Source of the DNA: DAOUFU01 sp034429275
Lineage (GTDB): Bacteria > Chloroflexota > Anaerolineae > Aggregatilineales > Aggregatilineaceae
Assembly: GCA_034429275.1 (NCBI GenBank)
Contig: DAOUFU010000039.1
Coordinates: 1-18,019 of the forward strand
Reading direction: 5' to 3'
DNA length: 18,019 nucleotides
Part shown: in pieces, positions 7,201 to 15,256 of the stretch
Position numbering within the stretch: position 1 is the stretch's first letter
Layout of the letters: each line of letters begins with the position of its first letter
Position numbers and translations under genes: made by a program
Notes under the pieces: generated by a model
Database searches by the model: none
Told to the model about the DNA's origin: nothing
The model's input: only the letters and a program-made list of their open reading frames with translations

Positions 7201-10200
7201 CGAATACTACGAGACGTATGGCCAGACGGTGGCCGAGGGCGAGTCCGTCACCGACGCAATGGGCCGCTTCATGATCGAACTGCCTGCCGACCTGGGCAAG
7301 AAAGCCCGCAGCCAGACGCTGACCATCGAGGCGCGGGTGACCGACGAGAGCGATCAACTGGTCGCTGGCCGGGTTGATGTCGTGGTGCACCAGGGGCTGG
7401 TCTATCTCGGCTTGCAGCCCGAAGAATATGTGGGCCGCGCAGAGCACGAGAATCTGATCAACATGCTGGTCGTCGATTGGGACAGCGCGCCCGTCGCCGG
7501 GCAGGAAGTTGCCTACGAAATCGTCGAGCGCCGCTGGTTCAGCGTGCAGGAAGAAGACGAGTTTGGCCGCACGACCTGGACCTGGGAAGTCGAGGAAATC
7601 CCGGTGGAGGGAGGCAGCGGCACGGTGACCACCGACGCCGACGGCCTGGCCCAGGTCAGCTTTGTGCCCCCAACCGGCGGCACCTACAAGGTCTATGGCC
7701 GCACCACCGACTCCAGGGGCAACGAAGTCAAGAGCAGCGCCTTTATGTGGGTTAGCGGCCCAGACTTCATCAACTGGCGGCAGGATAACTCCAACCGCAT
7801 CCAGTTGATCACCGACAAAGACGAATACAAGGTCGGCGATACCGCCGAAATCCTGATCCCCAGCCCGTTCCAGGGACCGGCCTGGGCGCTGATCACGGTT
7901 GAGCGTGGCGACATCCTCACTCACGACGTGATCCTGATGGAGACCAACAGCACGATCTACACGCTCGACATCCTGCCGGAGCACGCGCCCAATATCTACG
8001 TGAGCGTGGTGCTGGTCAAGGGCGAGGACGCCAACACCCCCAATACCGCCTTCCGAATGGGCATGGTCAACCTGCCGGTCGATACCAGCCGGTTGGTGAT
8101 GGACCTGGCGGTGGAGCCAAGCATCAACGTGGCGGCGGGCGAATTCGCCGGGCCAGGCGATACGGTCGAGTACACCATCACCGCGACGGACTGGCAAGGC
8201 GAGCCAGTGGCCGGGGCGGAGATCGGCGTGGGCCTGACCGACCTGGCCGTGCTGACCATCGCCCCGCCCAACAGCCAGGAACTGCTGCCCTTCTTCTACT
8301 CGGAGCGCGGCGTCGCCGTGCGCACTGCCTCGGCCCTGACGATCAGCGTGGACCAGGCGACCCAGGTGATCATCGACACCATCAAGGGTGGCGGTGGCGG
8401 CTATGGCGAGGGCGGCGTCTTTGAGGTGCGACAGGAATTTGTCGATACGCCGCTGTGGGAGCCATCGGTCATCACCGATGAGGACGGCACGGCCACCGTT
8501 TCGGTGACGTTGCCGGATAACCTGACGACCTGGCGGCTCGATGCGCGCGCGGTGACCGTCGGCGGCGACGAGCCGATGCTGGTCGGGCAGACCACCTTCG
8601 ACCTGTTGAGCACCAAGCCGGTGCTGATCCGCCCCGCGACCTCGCGTTTCTTTGTGGTGGGCGATCATGCCACGCTGGGCGCGACCGTCAACAACAACAC
8701 CGGGCAGGACCTGGTGACCGACATCACGCTGCAAGGCACCGGCTTTGTGCTGGACGAGGGCGTGACGCATACCCAGCGCGTGACCATCCCCGCGCGGGGC
8801 CGGGCACGCGTCAACTGGCCGGTGACGGTGCAGGACGTGGCCTTCATCGATGCGACGTTCTATGCCAACGCCAACAACGGCCAATACCTGGATGCCAGCA
8901 AACCGCCGCTGGGCCAGGGCGAAGACCAGACTCTGCCGGTGTACAAGTATGAAGTGCCCGAAACAGTGGGCACGGCGGGCATGTTGGTCGGGCCGGAGCA
9001 GGGCAGCCGCACCGAAGCAATCGTGCTGCCTCGCCGTTTCAATGTCACGCAGGGCGAGATCACCGTGCGGGTGGATCGCTCGCTGGCGGCGGCGACGGTC
9101 GATGGGCTGGATTGGCTGCGCAACTACCCGCACTACTGCATCGAGCAGATCGTCAGCCGCTTCTTGCCCAATGCCGTCACCGTGCGCGCGCTGACCGCGC
9201 TCAATGTGGACGCGAGCGATCTACGGGCCAATCTCGACCGCGAGGTGAACTTCGCGCTCCAGCGACTCTATAGCCAGCAGAAGGCAGATGGCGGCTGGGG
9301 CTGGTTCGTGAATGACGAATCCAACGTGCTGGTGACCGCCTACGCGCTGATCGGCCTGAATGAAGCCCAGATGGCCGGGTACAGCGTCGATCAGGGCGTG
9401 ATCGACCGGGCGGCGGCATTCGTGGAGCAGTCGCTGCGGACTATCAGGCCGCAGAACCAGCGCTGGGAAGTCAACCGGCAGGCGTTCCTGCTCTATACGC
9501 TGGCCCGTGTGGGCAAGGGCGACTTTGCGCGCTCGGTGCGCCTGTTCGACGAGATGGAGAACATGAGCCTCTACGCGCAGGCGTACCTGGCCATGACCTT
9601 CCACCTGCTCGACCCGAATGATCCACGCGCGATGGAACTGATCAACCACCTGAACAACAGCCTGGTGGTCAGCGCGACCGGTGCCCACTGGGAAGAAAAC
9701 TACACAGACTGGTGGAACTGGAATACCGACACGCGCACCACGGCGCTGGGCTTGATGGCGATCATCCAGGTCGATCCCGAAAACCAATTGATCCCCAACA
9801 TCGTGCGCTGGCTGATGGTGGCACGTGACGCCGATCACTGGGAAACGACGCAGGAAACCGCCTGGGCTGTCATGGCGCTGACCGAGTGGATGGTCGTCAC
9901 CAACGAACTGAATCCAGACTACACCTTCAACCTCTCGCTCAATGGGCAGCGGCTGTCGGTGGAGGATAACACGGCCACGCCCGACAATGTGCGCGAAACC
10001 GAGCAGTTGGTGATCGCCGTCTCCGAACTGCTGGCCGACCAGGCCAACCGCCTGACTATCAGCCGCACGGAAGGCGATGGCAACCTGTATTACACCACGC
10101 ACCTCCGCGCCTTCTTGCCGGTGCCGGATGTCGAGCCGGTTAGCCGCGGCATCATCCTCAGCCGCCAGTACAGTCTGCTGGGCGATCCTGACGCCAGGCC

Positions 10201-11725
10201 GATCACCTCTGCCGAGGTGGGGCAGGCGGTGCAGGTCACGCTGACCATCATCGCGCCGAACAACCTGCATTACGTGATGGTAGAAGATCCGATCCCGGCG
10301 GGCGCGGACGCGGTGAACCCCGATCTGCAAACGAGCAGCATCATCGGCACACGCCCGGAACTGAGCCGCGAGCGTCCGCTCAGCCGGGGCTGGGGCTGGT
10401 GGTGGTTCTCGAATGTCGAGATGCGCGACGAGAAGGTGGTGCTCTATGCGACCTACCTGCCGCGCGGCACCTACCAGTTCACCTATACCATCTATCCCGG
10501 CCTGCCGGGTGAATACAACGTCATTCCGGCCACTGGCCAGGAATTCTACTTCCCCGAAGTCTATGGGCGCACCGCGGGATCGCTGTTCACCATCACGGGC
10601 GGCACGGCCTCGGAGGCCGTGCCCGTCCAGCCCGGCGAAGAGATGCCCGTCACGTCTACCGGGGAGCCGGGCGAGGCTGCCGAGTCCCCGGCAGAGACTC
10701 CGACTCCGCAGCCCGATCAGCCCGGCGGCGATGCGGCCCTGCCCGAATTGGAGCAGGTCTACACCTCGCCGGACGGGGTGACGGTGCGCTTTCCTGCCAC
10801 GTGGGCGGTGGCCGATGACCAGCCGGAAGGCATGACCACCCTGGTTTCGCAGCCGGGCATGGATACCGACCGCGTCCTGCCCGGCCAGGTGGGCGTCGTC
10901 GTCATCGGACCGGACATGACCGCAATGATCAGCGGGATGTCCGGCGCGACTGAAACCTCACCCGCCGAGATCATCGCAAACTTCATCAGCCTGGTGATGG
11001 CGGATGAAGGGGAGGTCGTCATGGGCGAGATGGAGGAGATCGTGCTGGGCGATCGCATCGGCGTGATGAGTACCATCGCCGACCCGGAGGCCGAAGGGCT
11101 GATCGCGGCCTTTGACGGCGGCGATGGCCAGTTGGTGATGGCGTTGGGCGTCACCGCGCCGGGTGAGTTCGCAGCAGCCGAGCCGCTTGTCCGCGCCATT
11201 ATGGCGACTGTCACCACCGTCCCGGCAGAAGAACCGGCGATCGCGGCCCCTGTGCTGACGGCGGGCGAGACGCAGTCCTACAACAGCCGGACCGGGTTGA
11301 GCCTGCTGCTGCCCAACGACTGGGCCATCGAAGAGAACGAGGACGCCATCCAGGCGACCAACGACCTGGCCGCTTTGCAGGGCGACGATCTCCAGCCGGG
11401 CCAGCAGGGGATGATCATCTTCACGCCGGGCATGGCCGAGGCGTTGGGCGCGGCCAATGCAACGGACCTGCTCAGCATCTATGCTTCGATCATCGCCCAG
11501 GATAACACCACCACCCAGCTTGGCGTGGTGGAGGAAGTCGAGTTGGCGGACGGGCGCACGGCGGCCCGCATCCCGATCACCGAGGGCGGCACCGAGGGAG
11601 TCGGCTATGCGGTCGATGTCTCCGGCACGCCGATCCTGATTTTCGGCGTGGCTGCGATGGGCGAACTGGCGGAGTTTGAGCCGCTGCTGCTTGAAATGAT
11701 CATGAGCATCGCCTACACGCCGTAA
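4265..11725 (+). CDS. Giant secreted alpha-2-macroglobulin family protein with Big_5, SH3 and two C-terminal repeat domains
   Basis: This 2486-residue protein begins with a Sec signal (hydrophobic residues 11-34, no lipobox Cys). Approximate domain order is: four Big_5/SbsA-like Ig domains (43-138, 142-245, 246-355, 357-460); a bacterial SH3-like domain (569-645, with PLNVRAEP and LTGWAAEGD); macroglobulin domains including the MG2 hallmark DRPIYRPDQPVYFKGI (about 810); a Gly-rich bait-like segment (about 1375); the core A2M domain (from about 1392); the thioester domain (about 1590-1890); the C-terminal macroglobulin region (1962-2110); a Pro/Thr/Glu linker; and two copies of a 150-residue domain (2164-2318, 2335-2486). 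The thioester motif is CIEQ (Cys1625, Gln1628), so the protein should trap proteases or bind surfaces covalently. The penicillin-binding protein partner often found next to bacterial macroglobulins is absent here. Start: GGAG lies 8 bp upstream. Confidence 0.93.
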   Translation: MSRRRIRWVSAFGALAVVALALSLLANGLPVALGAPGAQSEALPPQVFDTVPLPGEELALDGTVTFFFDQPMDAASVEAAFRIEPEVAGTLNWPDASTLRFTPQGAFARAADYTFTIDASAASAEGVTMAEPFELTLRTVGYLEVTEVLPAPDSESVAADSVITVIFNRPVVPLVSIEDMGDLPQPLVFDPPVNGKGEWLNTSIYLFRPDVLVGGINYTVTVAAGLEDVTGGVLGEPFSWSFATLPPDITEIVPRDGRSGVLLESPVSVQFTQPMDHATTEAAVKLLLMGTMSANLEVPVPVSGQYSWNESSTRLTFQPDEMLELGSTYQLVVDEMIARSAEGAMLREGASSTFTTVPYPAIVRTSPANYEVDASPYGGFTVYFNTPIDLESLKDKFIVEPEPWREYDSYYYDWSYSYTLSFDTEPSTDYTITILPGIKDHYGNVIQEGMVVSYRTAPYPPELDIQATGRIGMYSAYKPSTRVFVTHRNVSRMELGLWKLELPVLAQMTGPNGWDYWYAYRPRAYNLLRRWTVDVSSQIDQRRYELLYISDKGASGISNLECLGAPDPQVKVGDVVIVTREDARPLNVRAEPDLAATVITQALPDETLQVIGGPFCEGGYLWWNVRLNNDLTGWAAEGDPSHYYFEPLSAAPQDPNLPAAPTAAPYTPEALAPGVYYLEIDSPETRDFYNEPNRHVLVVQSANITLKYSQETALAWVTDMQSGDPLPGLPVIFYNKDFNPVGTATTDADGLAVADIPHLVDLYLPLYASVDHEGMFGFAVGNWSDGMEPWMFDVSSDYQKENLSVYLYTDRPIYRPDQPVYFKGIVRAMDDVRFSLPNRNSVPVQIFDDRGEIVYDEVLPLTPQGSFSGEFRLDPEAPLGYYRLIADIASNSREGFGISFSVAEYRAPEFQVELTPDASEVVQGDTIRVLVESRYFFGGAVSNAQVAYSVVSQDYYFNYTGDQPGYWSFVDENYDFYSPEYYETYGQTVAEGESVTDAMGRFMIELPADLGKKARSQTLTIEARVTDESDQLVAGRVDVVVHQGLVYLGLQPEEYVGRAEHENLINMLVVDWDSAPVAGQEVAYEIVERRWFSVQEEDEFGRTTWTWEVEEIPVEGGSGTVTTDADGLAQVSFVPPTGGTYKVYGRTTDSRGNEVKSSAFMWVSGPDFINWRQDNSNRIQLITDKDEYKVGDTAEILIPSPFQGPAWALITVERGDILTHDVILMETNSTIYTLDILPEHAPNIYVSVVLVKGEDANTPNTAFRMGMVNLPVDTSRLVMDLAVEPSINVAAGEFAGPGDTVEYTITATDWQGEPVAGAEIGVGLTDLAVLTIAPPNSQELLPFFYSERGVAVRTASALTISVDQATQVIIDTIKGGGGGYGEGGVFEVRQEFVDTPLWEPSVITDEDGTATVSVTLPDNLTTWRLDARAVTVGGDEPMLVGQTTFDLLSTKPVLIRPATSRFFVVGDHATLGATVNNNTGQDLVTDITLQGTGFVLDEGVTHTQRVTIPARGRARVNWPVTVQDVAFIDATFYANANNGQYLDASKPPLGQGEDQTLPVYKYEVPETVGTAGMLVGPEQGSRTEAIVLPRRFNVTQGEITVRVDRSLAAATVDGLDWLRNYPHYCIEQIVSRFLPNAVTVRALTALNVDASDLRANLDREVNFALQRLYSQQKADGGWGWFVNDESNVLVTAYALIGLNEAQMAGYSVDQGVIDRAAAFVEQSLRTIRPQNQRWEVNRQAFLLYTLARVGKGDFARSVRLFDEMENMSLYAQAYLAMTFHLLDPNDPRAMELINHLNNSLVVSATGAHWEENYTDWWNWNTDTRTTALGLMAIIQVDPENQLIPNIVRWLMVARDADHWETTQETAWAVMALTEWMVVTNELNPDYTFNLSLNGQRLSVEDNTATPDNVRETEQLVIAVSELLADQANRLTISRTEGDGNLYYTTHLRAFLPVPDVEPVSRGIILSRQYSLLGDPDARPITSAEVGQAVQVTLTIIAPNNLHYVMVEDPIPAGADAVNPDLQTSSIIGTRPELSRERPLSRGWGWWWFSNVEMRDEKVVLYATYLPRGTYQFTYTIYPGLPGEYNVIPATGQEFYFPEVYGRTAGSLFTITGGTASEAVPVQPGEEMPVTSTGEPGEAAESPAETPTPQPDQPGGDAALPELEQVYTSPDGVTVRFPATWAVADDQPEGMTTLVSQPGMDTDRVLPGQVGVVVIGPDMTAMISGMSGATETSPAEIIANFISLVMADEGEVVMGEMEEIVLGDRIGVMSTIADPEAEGLIAAFDGGDGQLVMALGVTAPGEFAAAEPLVRAIMATVTTVPAEEPAIAAPVLTAGETQSYNSRTGLSLLLPNDWAIEENEDAIQATNDLAALQGDDLQPGQQGMIIFTPGMAEALGAANATDLLSIYASIIAQDNTTTQLGVVEEVELADGRTAARIPITEGGTEGVGYAVDVSGTPILIFGVAAMGELAEFEPLLLEMIMSIAYTP

Positions 11726-11737
11726 CACAGGGTTTCT

Positions 11738-11771
11738 CCAGGGGCGCACGAGTCACAGCGTGCGCCCCTGG
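11738..11771 (+). terminator. Strong stem-loop after the macroglobulin gene
   Basis: CCAGGGGCGCACG (11738-11750) and CGTGCGCCCCTGG (11759-11771) form a perfect 13-bp stem with an 8-nt loop, 12 bp after the stop. No T-run follows, so termination may be factor-assisted, or the stem may protect the 3' end. Confidence 0.6.
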
Positions 11772-11842
11772 CTGGTAGATGGGCCGGCAGCCGTCGGCCC
11801 CTGGCGCGCGGTTGGACTACCTACTACACAGGAGCATGAATC

Positions 11843-12352
11843 ATGGGTTTTATGGATCACCAGCAGGGCAAGGCCATCCAGGTGACGCTGTTGACACCGG
11901 GCTTTCAGGTCCAGGGCACGCTGCACATCATGGGGCTGGTCCAGACCTTTTTGAACGACGAAACCAAGATGTTCTTCGCGCTGAATGACGTTACCATGCA
12001 CGCGTTGGCAGCGGGCAACCCGGCGACCAGCGTGCACGTCGATGAGATGTATGTGCGCAAGACCGACTGTCACGCGGTCATCTTCCCCGAACTGCTCTCG
12101 CGCGAGGATTCCGGGCTGCTGCCGCGCAGCGAGCCGCTGGCCGCCTACACCTCCCACTACGTGATTCAGGGGGGCTTTCACATGGGGGCGGACGCGCTGC
12201 TGGTGGACTATTTCGAGGTGTCGCGCGGGATACTGCTGGGCGCGACGGATGTCTCGATCTTCCCGTTGTTCCAGCAGCAGGCGGCCTTGGTCCAGCACGC
12301 GCCGCTGGTCTATGTCAGCCGCAAGCTGGTTCACACCGCGCACCGTGCATAA
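11843..12352 (+). CDS. Hypothetical protein with internal duplication (DUF6812-like)
   Basis: The product is 169 residues with no signal peptide or membrane helix, so probably cytosolic. The opening TLLTPGFQVQGTLHI resembles small proteins I recall as DUF6812 in Chloroflexota-type genomes; this was not checked. The protein looks like two copies of one fold. VQGTLHI (23-29) matches IQGGFHM (108-114), FALNDVTMHAL (45-55) matches LLGATDVSIFPL (131-142), and the two strands VHVDEMYVRKTD and PLVYVSRKLVHT close each copy. The function is unknown. The ATG follows AGGAG (11830-11834) at 8 bp. It is 118 bp after the macroglobulin gene, behind a strong hairpin, and it converges on the FemAB operon. Confidence 0.75.
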   Translation: MGFMDHQQGKAIQVTLLTPGFQVQGTLHIMGLVQTFLNDETKMFFALNDVTMHALAAGNPATSVHVDEMYVRKTDCHAVIFPELLSREDSGLLPRSEPLAAYTSHYVIQGGFHMGADALLVDYFEVSRGILLGATDVSIFPLFQQQAALVQHAPLVYVSRKLVHTAHRA

Positions 12353-12370
12353 CCGGGTGGGCCGGACCGG

Positions 12371-12405
12371 GGCGCATCCCGCCGCTGCCCGGCGGCTGGT
12401 GCGCC
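12371..12405. terminator. Stem-loop between convergent genes
   Basis: GGCGCA (12371-12376) pairs with TGCGCC (12400-12405), and the inner arms GCCGC (12381-12385) and GCGGC (12392-12396) extend the structure. It follows the plus-strand gene by 19 bp and also faces the end of the minus-strand operon. Without a T-run on either side this is only a possible two-way transcript end. Confidence 0.4.
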
Positions 12406-12453
12406 CGGCACGCAATTCGCAATAGAGGGAAAAGGGCGGCTCACCGTGCCGCA

Positions 12454-12549
12454 GCATGAGCTGCGCCGCAGTGTGAGCTGCGCCGGAGTGCCAGCGAAGC
12501 CTCAGCTTCGCCGGAGCCTCAGCTTCGCCGGAACCTCAGCTTCGCCGGA
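12454..12549. repeat. 17-bp tandem repeat, five units
   Basis: The unit is GCCTCAGCTTCGCCGGA. Exact or near-exact units lie at 12499-12515, 12516-12532 and 12533-12549. Two diverged units (TGAGCTGCGCCG core) lie at 12454-12470 and 12471-12487, with an 11-bp spacer (12488-12498) between the groups. The array runs into the 3' end of the minus-strand FemAB gene, whose stop codon lies inside the last unit. GCGAAGC-CTCA-GCTTCGC (12494-12511) also forms a 7-bp hairpin. Confidence 0.75.
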
Positions 12550-13660
12550 ACCGCCGCATGACGCCCAGCACGCGCGGCATCAGGCGCTCGTAGGCCCAAT
12601 ACAGCGCCGGGCTGGGCACGGCATCCCACGCGCCGAGGGTGCGCACCACCTGCGCGCCGAATCCCGCTTTGAAGCGGTAGACTCCCCACATCGGCGCGCG
12701 CTCGTTGAATGCGTCCGGCGCGCCCCAGAAATCATAGCGGGCGTACCCCTGCGCCCTGGCCCAGCGGATCGCCTCCCACTGCACCAGGTAGGTGGGCATC
12801 CGGTGGCGTTCCTCGTCGCTGCTCATGCCGTAGAAATACCACGCCGTGCGCCCGAAGTGGAACAGCACCAGCCCGGCCAGCGCGCGGCCCTGCGCCTCGG
12901 CGAGGAAGCCGGTCGCCAGCCCGGCCTGCATGAAGCGCGACCACGCTTCGCGGTAATAGGCGAGCGGGCGGATCAAAAACCCCTGCCGCGCCCCGGTGAT
13001 GGTATACAGGTCATACAGCGTGCGCAGGTCGTCTTCGCCCTGCGCAACTCGCACGCTGACCCCCTCTTTGATCGCCGTGCGAATCTTGCGGCGCGTGCCC
13101 TGGCTCATCGCGGCCAGCAGCGCGTCTTCGCTTTGGGCCAGATCGAGCGTCAGCGTGTTGCGGAACTGCACCTGCGACTCGCTGAAGCGCCAGCCGCGCG
13201 CCTTCAGCGCAGCGATCACGGCCTGCCCGGTGGGATCGTCCTGCGGTGGGTGAGCCGGGTCCGGCTGGTGCGGCGGGGCGGTGGGGATTCCGGTGCCGAT
13301 CACGACATCGGGATCGATCTTGAGCCACAGAGCGCGGCGCTGGCGGGCCAGATCGCCCAGGTGATCCAGCACCGCCGCGACGGTTTCGGGCTGAGCATAA
13401 TCGAGCGCCGGGCCTTTGGGCACATACATCACGCGGAAGGGACCGGCTCGCCGCGTCAGCACGGCGGCGGCGGCGACCGCTTCGCCGGAGCCGTCGCGGT
13501 AGGCGAGTCGTTCGGGCTGCCAGCCGGTCTCGTGCTGTTTGAACGCGCCCCACGCCCAGCTTTGCAGCACGTGGGCGGCGGGCAGCGCGCGCAGCAGGGA
13601 GTCCCAGGCGGCGGCATCGGTGATAGGGGTAGGGGTCAGCGCGGGAGAATTCGGCGGCAC
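12536..13660 (-). CDS. FemAB-like peptidoglycan bridge aminoacyltransferase (second in operon order of the two)
   Basis: The 374-residue protein shows the FemAB pattern of two GNAT-type folds. It has QSWAWGAFK (33-41), MYVPKGPALDY (78-88), MSQGTRRKIRTAIKEGV (185-201), WYFYGMSSDEERHRMPTYL (274-292), YDFWGAPD (309-316) and GVYRFKAGFGAQ (326-337). FemABX enzymes use aminoacyl-tRNA to add amino acids to lipid II stem peptides at the inner face of the membrane; which residue this one adds cannot be read from sequence. A Pro-rich insertion (126-142) interrupts the first half. The start is a GTG 4 bp after the stop of the acetyltransferase gene with no clear Shine-Dalgarno, which points to translational coupling. 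The last residues (FRRS) and the stop fall in a 17-bp tandem repeat. Paralog of the gene at 14179-15219. Confidence 0.88.
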   Translation of the reverse strand: MPPNSPALTPTPITDAAAWDSLLRALPAAHVLQSWAWGAFKQHETGWQPERLAYRDGSGEAVAAAAVLTRRAGPFRVMYVPKGPALDYAQPETVAAVLDHLGDLARQRRALWLKIDPDVVIGTGIPTAPPHQPDPAHPPQDDPTGQAVIAALKARGWRFSESQVQFRNTLTLDLAQSEDALLAAMSQGTRRKIRTAIKEGVSVRVAQGEDDLRTLYDLYTITGARQGFLIRPLAYYREAWSRFMQAGLATGFLAEAQGRALAGLVLFHFGRTAWYFYGMSSDEERHRMPTYLVQWEAIRWARAQGYARYDFWGAPDAFNERAPMWGVYRFKAGFGAQVVRTLGAWDAVPSPALYWAYERLMPRVLGVMRRFRRS

Positions 13661-13664
13661 GGCG

Positions 13665-14168
13665 TCACACGGTTTTCACAAAATAGACTCCACTCACGAC
13701 GCGGCCATCGTCCAATACCTGCGTGGCCGGGTGCGCCGCAAAGCCCATCGACACGTGCAGGGCATGGCTGGCGCGGTTGTCTGCCGGGCACCACAAGCGT
13801 ATCTGGTGGCAGCCGAGCGTTTTGGTCATTGCCAGCGCGGCAAGCTGGAGCGCGCGCCCCTGGCCCTGGCGGCGGTGGGCCGGCTCCACGGCGAACGACT
13901 GCACAAAGGTCTCGCGCAGGGGGCGGCCATCGCGCGCGCGCAGCGGCACCTCGCCCGCCGCCGGGTCAACGGCGGGGAAGGCGATCACCTGCATCCTGAA
14001 GGCGATATGCCCGATCACCTGGTCATCGATCACACTGCCCAGGAAGTAATGCCCCGCTTTGGGGGCAGAATCCGACTCCAGCACCCATTGGGCCGCATCG
14101 ACCCGGTGCAGGTGGGCCACAAACGCAGGCCACAGCGGGTGAAACGGCACGAACTGTTCAATTGCCAT
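13665..14168 (-). CDS. GNAT family N-acetyltransferase
   Basis: The 167-residue protein has the GNAT acetyl-CoA site VEPAHRRQGQGRALQ (94-108, the R/Q-x-x-G-x-G/A type), preceded by strand VIGHIAFRMQ (51-60) and followed by NRASHALHVSMGF (131-143). It should transfer an acyl group from acyl-CoA to an amine; the substrate is unknown. It is sandwiched between two FemAB genes, 10 bp after the upstream one and 4 bp before the downstream one, so it is likely cotranscribed and may act on the same wall precursor or on an amino acid. Its Shine-Dalgarno TGAGGAA overlaps the TGA stop of the upstream FemAB gene, which would couple their translation. The family is sure; the role is inferred from context only. 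Confidence 0.88.
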   Translation of the reverse strand: MAIEQFVPFHPLWPAFVAHLHRVDAAQWVLESDSAPKAGHYFLGSVIDDQVIGHIAFRMQVIAFPAVDPAAGEVPLRARDGRPLRETFVQSFAVEPAHRRQGQGRALQLAALAMTKTLGCHQIRLWCPADNRASHALHVSMGFAAHPATQVLDDGRVVSGVYFVKTV

Positions 14169-14178
14169 AGCATGTTCC

Positions 14179-15219
14179 TCAGTGTGCGCTCATCACGCGC
14201 ACGGCCAGCCGGTAGAACGCGTAGACCGTCGCAGAATAGACCCGATCCCACGCCCCCGCGCTGCGGATCACCTCGCCCCCCCAGCCGCGTTTGAAACGGT
14301 AGACTCCCCACAAGCCATCGCTGCGCGTTTCGAACTGGGCTTCTAGGTCTTCCGGGGCGGCATCGGGCACGCCGTACAGGTCATAGGTGCGCGCTCCCCG
14401 CGCCATCGCCCAGCGAATGGCGGCCCACTGCACGCCGTAAGATGCCATGCGGTGCCGTTCTGCATCGAGCGATGCGCCGTAGAGATACCACGCCTGCCCG
14501 CCGAGCGCGAAGACCATCACACCCGCCAGGTCGCGGCCCTCGGCGCTGCCGATCATCAGGGCGGCCTGCCCGCGCGCGGCGAACAGGTCATAGGCGCGCT
14601 GATAATATTCCGGCGCGTGCACGCCAAAATCCTGGCGGTCGCCGGTGCGCCGGATCATGGCGTTGAAGCTGTCCACGTCGGCGCGCGTGCCTTCGCGCAC
14701 GACCACGCCGAATTTTTCGCTCTTGCGGATGTTGCGGCGCGTGCCCTGGTTCATGCGCGCCAGGATGACATCCTCGCCGCCGGAAAGGTCGATGCGGATG
14801 GTGCGCGGCGGCTGCACCGTCTGCGGGCTGGGGTGCAGGCCGTACCCCGGCCAGTCGATGCCCGCCAGGTCGAAGCCCGGCTCCAGCTTGAGGAAGGCCG
14901 CGCCGCGCTGACGGGCGACGCCATCCAGGGCGGCGAACACGGCGCGCACCTGCTCATCATCCGCCCAATCGACCACCGGGCCGAAGGGGACATATCCCCA
15001 CCAGCCGAGCCGGAAGGGCAGCCGCTGGAACAGCACCTGCGCGCCCGCCACCAGATCGCGCGGTCTGCCGGACTGCGCCAGCGCAGCGCGTGCCGGAGTC
15101 CAGCCAAACGCGGCCTTGAGTTCGCCCCAGGCCGTGGTTTGCAGCAGGTGCCCGCGCGGATGCGTGCTCACCAGGGAGTCCCAGGTGTCGGCGTCGGGCG
15201 TGATCGAGGTGAGGGGCAT
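14179..15219 (-). CDS. FemAB-like peptidoglycan bridge aminoacyltransferase (first gene of operon)
   Basis: The 346-residue protein is a FemAB-type transferase and a paralog of the product at 12536-13660. Shared blocks are LLQTTAWGELK (25-35), GYVPFGPVVDW (75-85), MNQGTRRNIRKSEKFGV (156-172), WYLYGASLDAERHRMASY (244-261), YDLYGVPD (279-286) and GVYRFKRGWGGE (305-316). The role expected from the family is addition of an amino acid to the peptidoglycan stem peptide from aminoacyl-tRNA. It is the first gene of a three-gene minus-strand operon. The start ATG at 15219 opens directly on the domain; the ribosome site is weak (AGAAAG, 13 bp upstream). A TATAAT and a CRP/FNR-type palindrome lie 38-66 bp upstream of the start, so the operon may be controlled by a CRP-family regulator. 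Confidence 0.9.
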   Translation of the reverse strand: MPLTSITPDADTWDSLVSTHPRGHLLQTTAWGELKAAFGWTPARAALAQSGRPRDLVAGAQVLFQRLPFRLGWWGYVPFGPVVDWADDEQVRAVFAALDGVARQRGAAFLKLEPGFDLAGIDWPGYGLHPSPQTVQPPRTIRIDLSGGEDVILARMNQGTRRNIRKSEKFGVVVREGTRADVDSFNAMIRRTGDRQDFGVHAPEYYQRAYDLFAARGQAALMIGSAEGRDLAGVMVFALGGQAWYLYGASLDAERHRMASYGVQWAAIRWAMARGARTYDLYGVPDAAPEDLEAQFETRSDGLWGVYRFKRGWGGEVIRSAGAWDRVYSATVYAFYRLAVRVMSAH

Positions 15220-15256
15220 GGCGTGCGCACTTTCTGAGGGCGGGCGAGAGTCACAG

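Noticed and set aside
5243..9133. A 1296-codon open frame on the minus strand inside the macroglobulin gene
   Set aside because: It mirrors the codon pattern of the GC-rich plus-strand gene, is rich in His/Arg/Gly/Asp with no domain motif, and lies wholly within a gene whose domains are clear. It is a shadow frame.
12446..13999. A 517-codon plus-strand frame starting in the tandem repeat
   Set aside because: It is antisense to the FemAB and acetyltransferase genes, Arg/His/Gly-rich and without any family pattern. The minus-strand genes have clear motifs.
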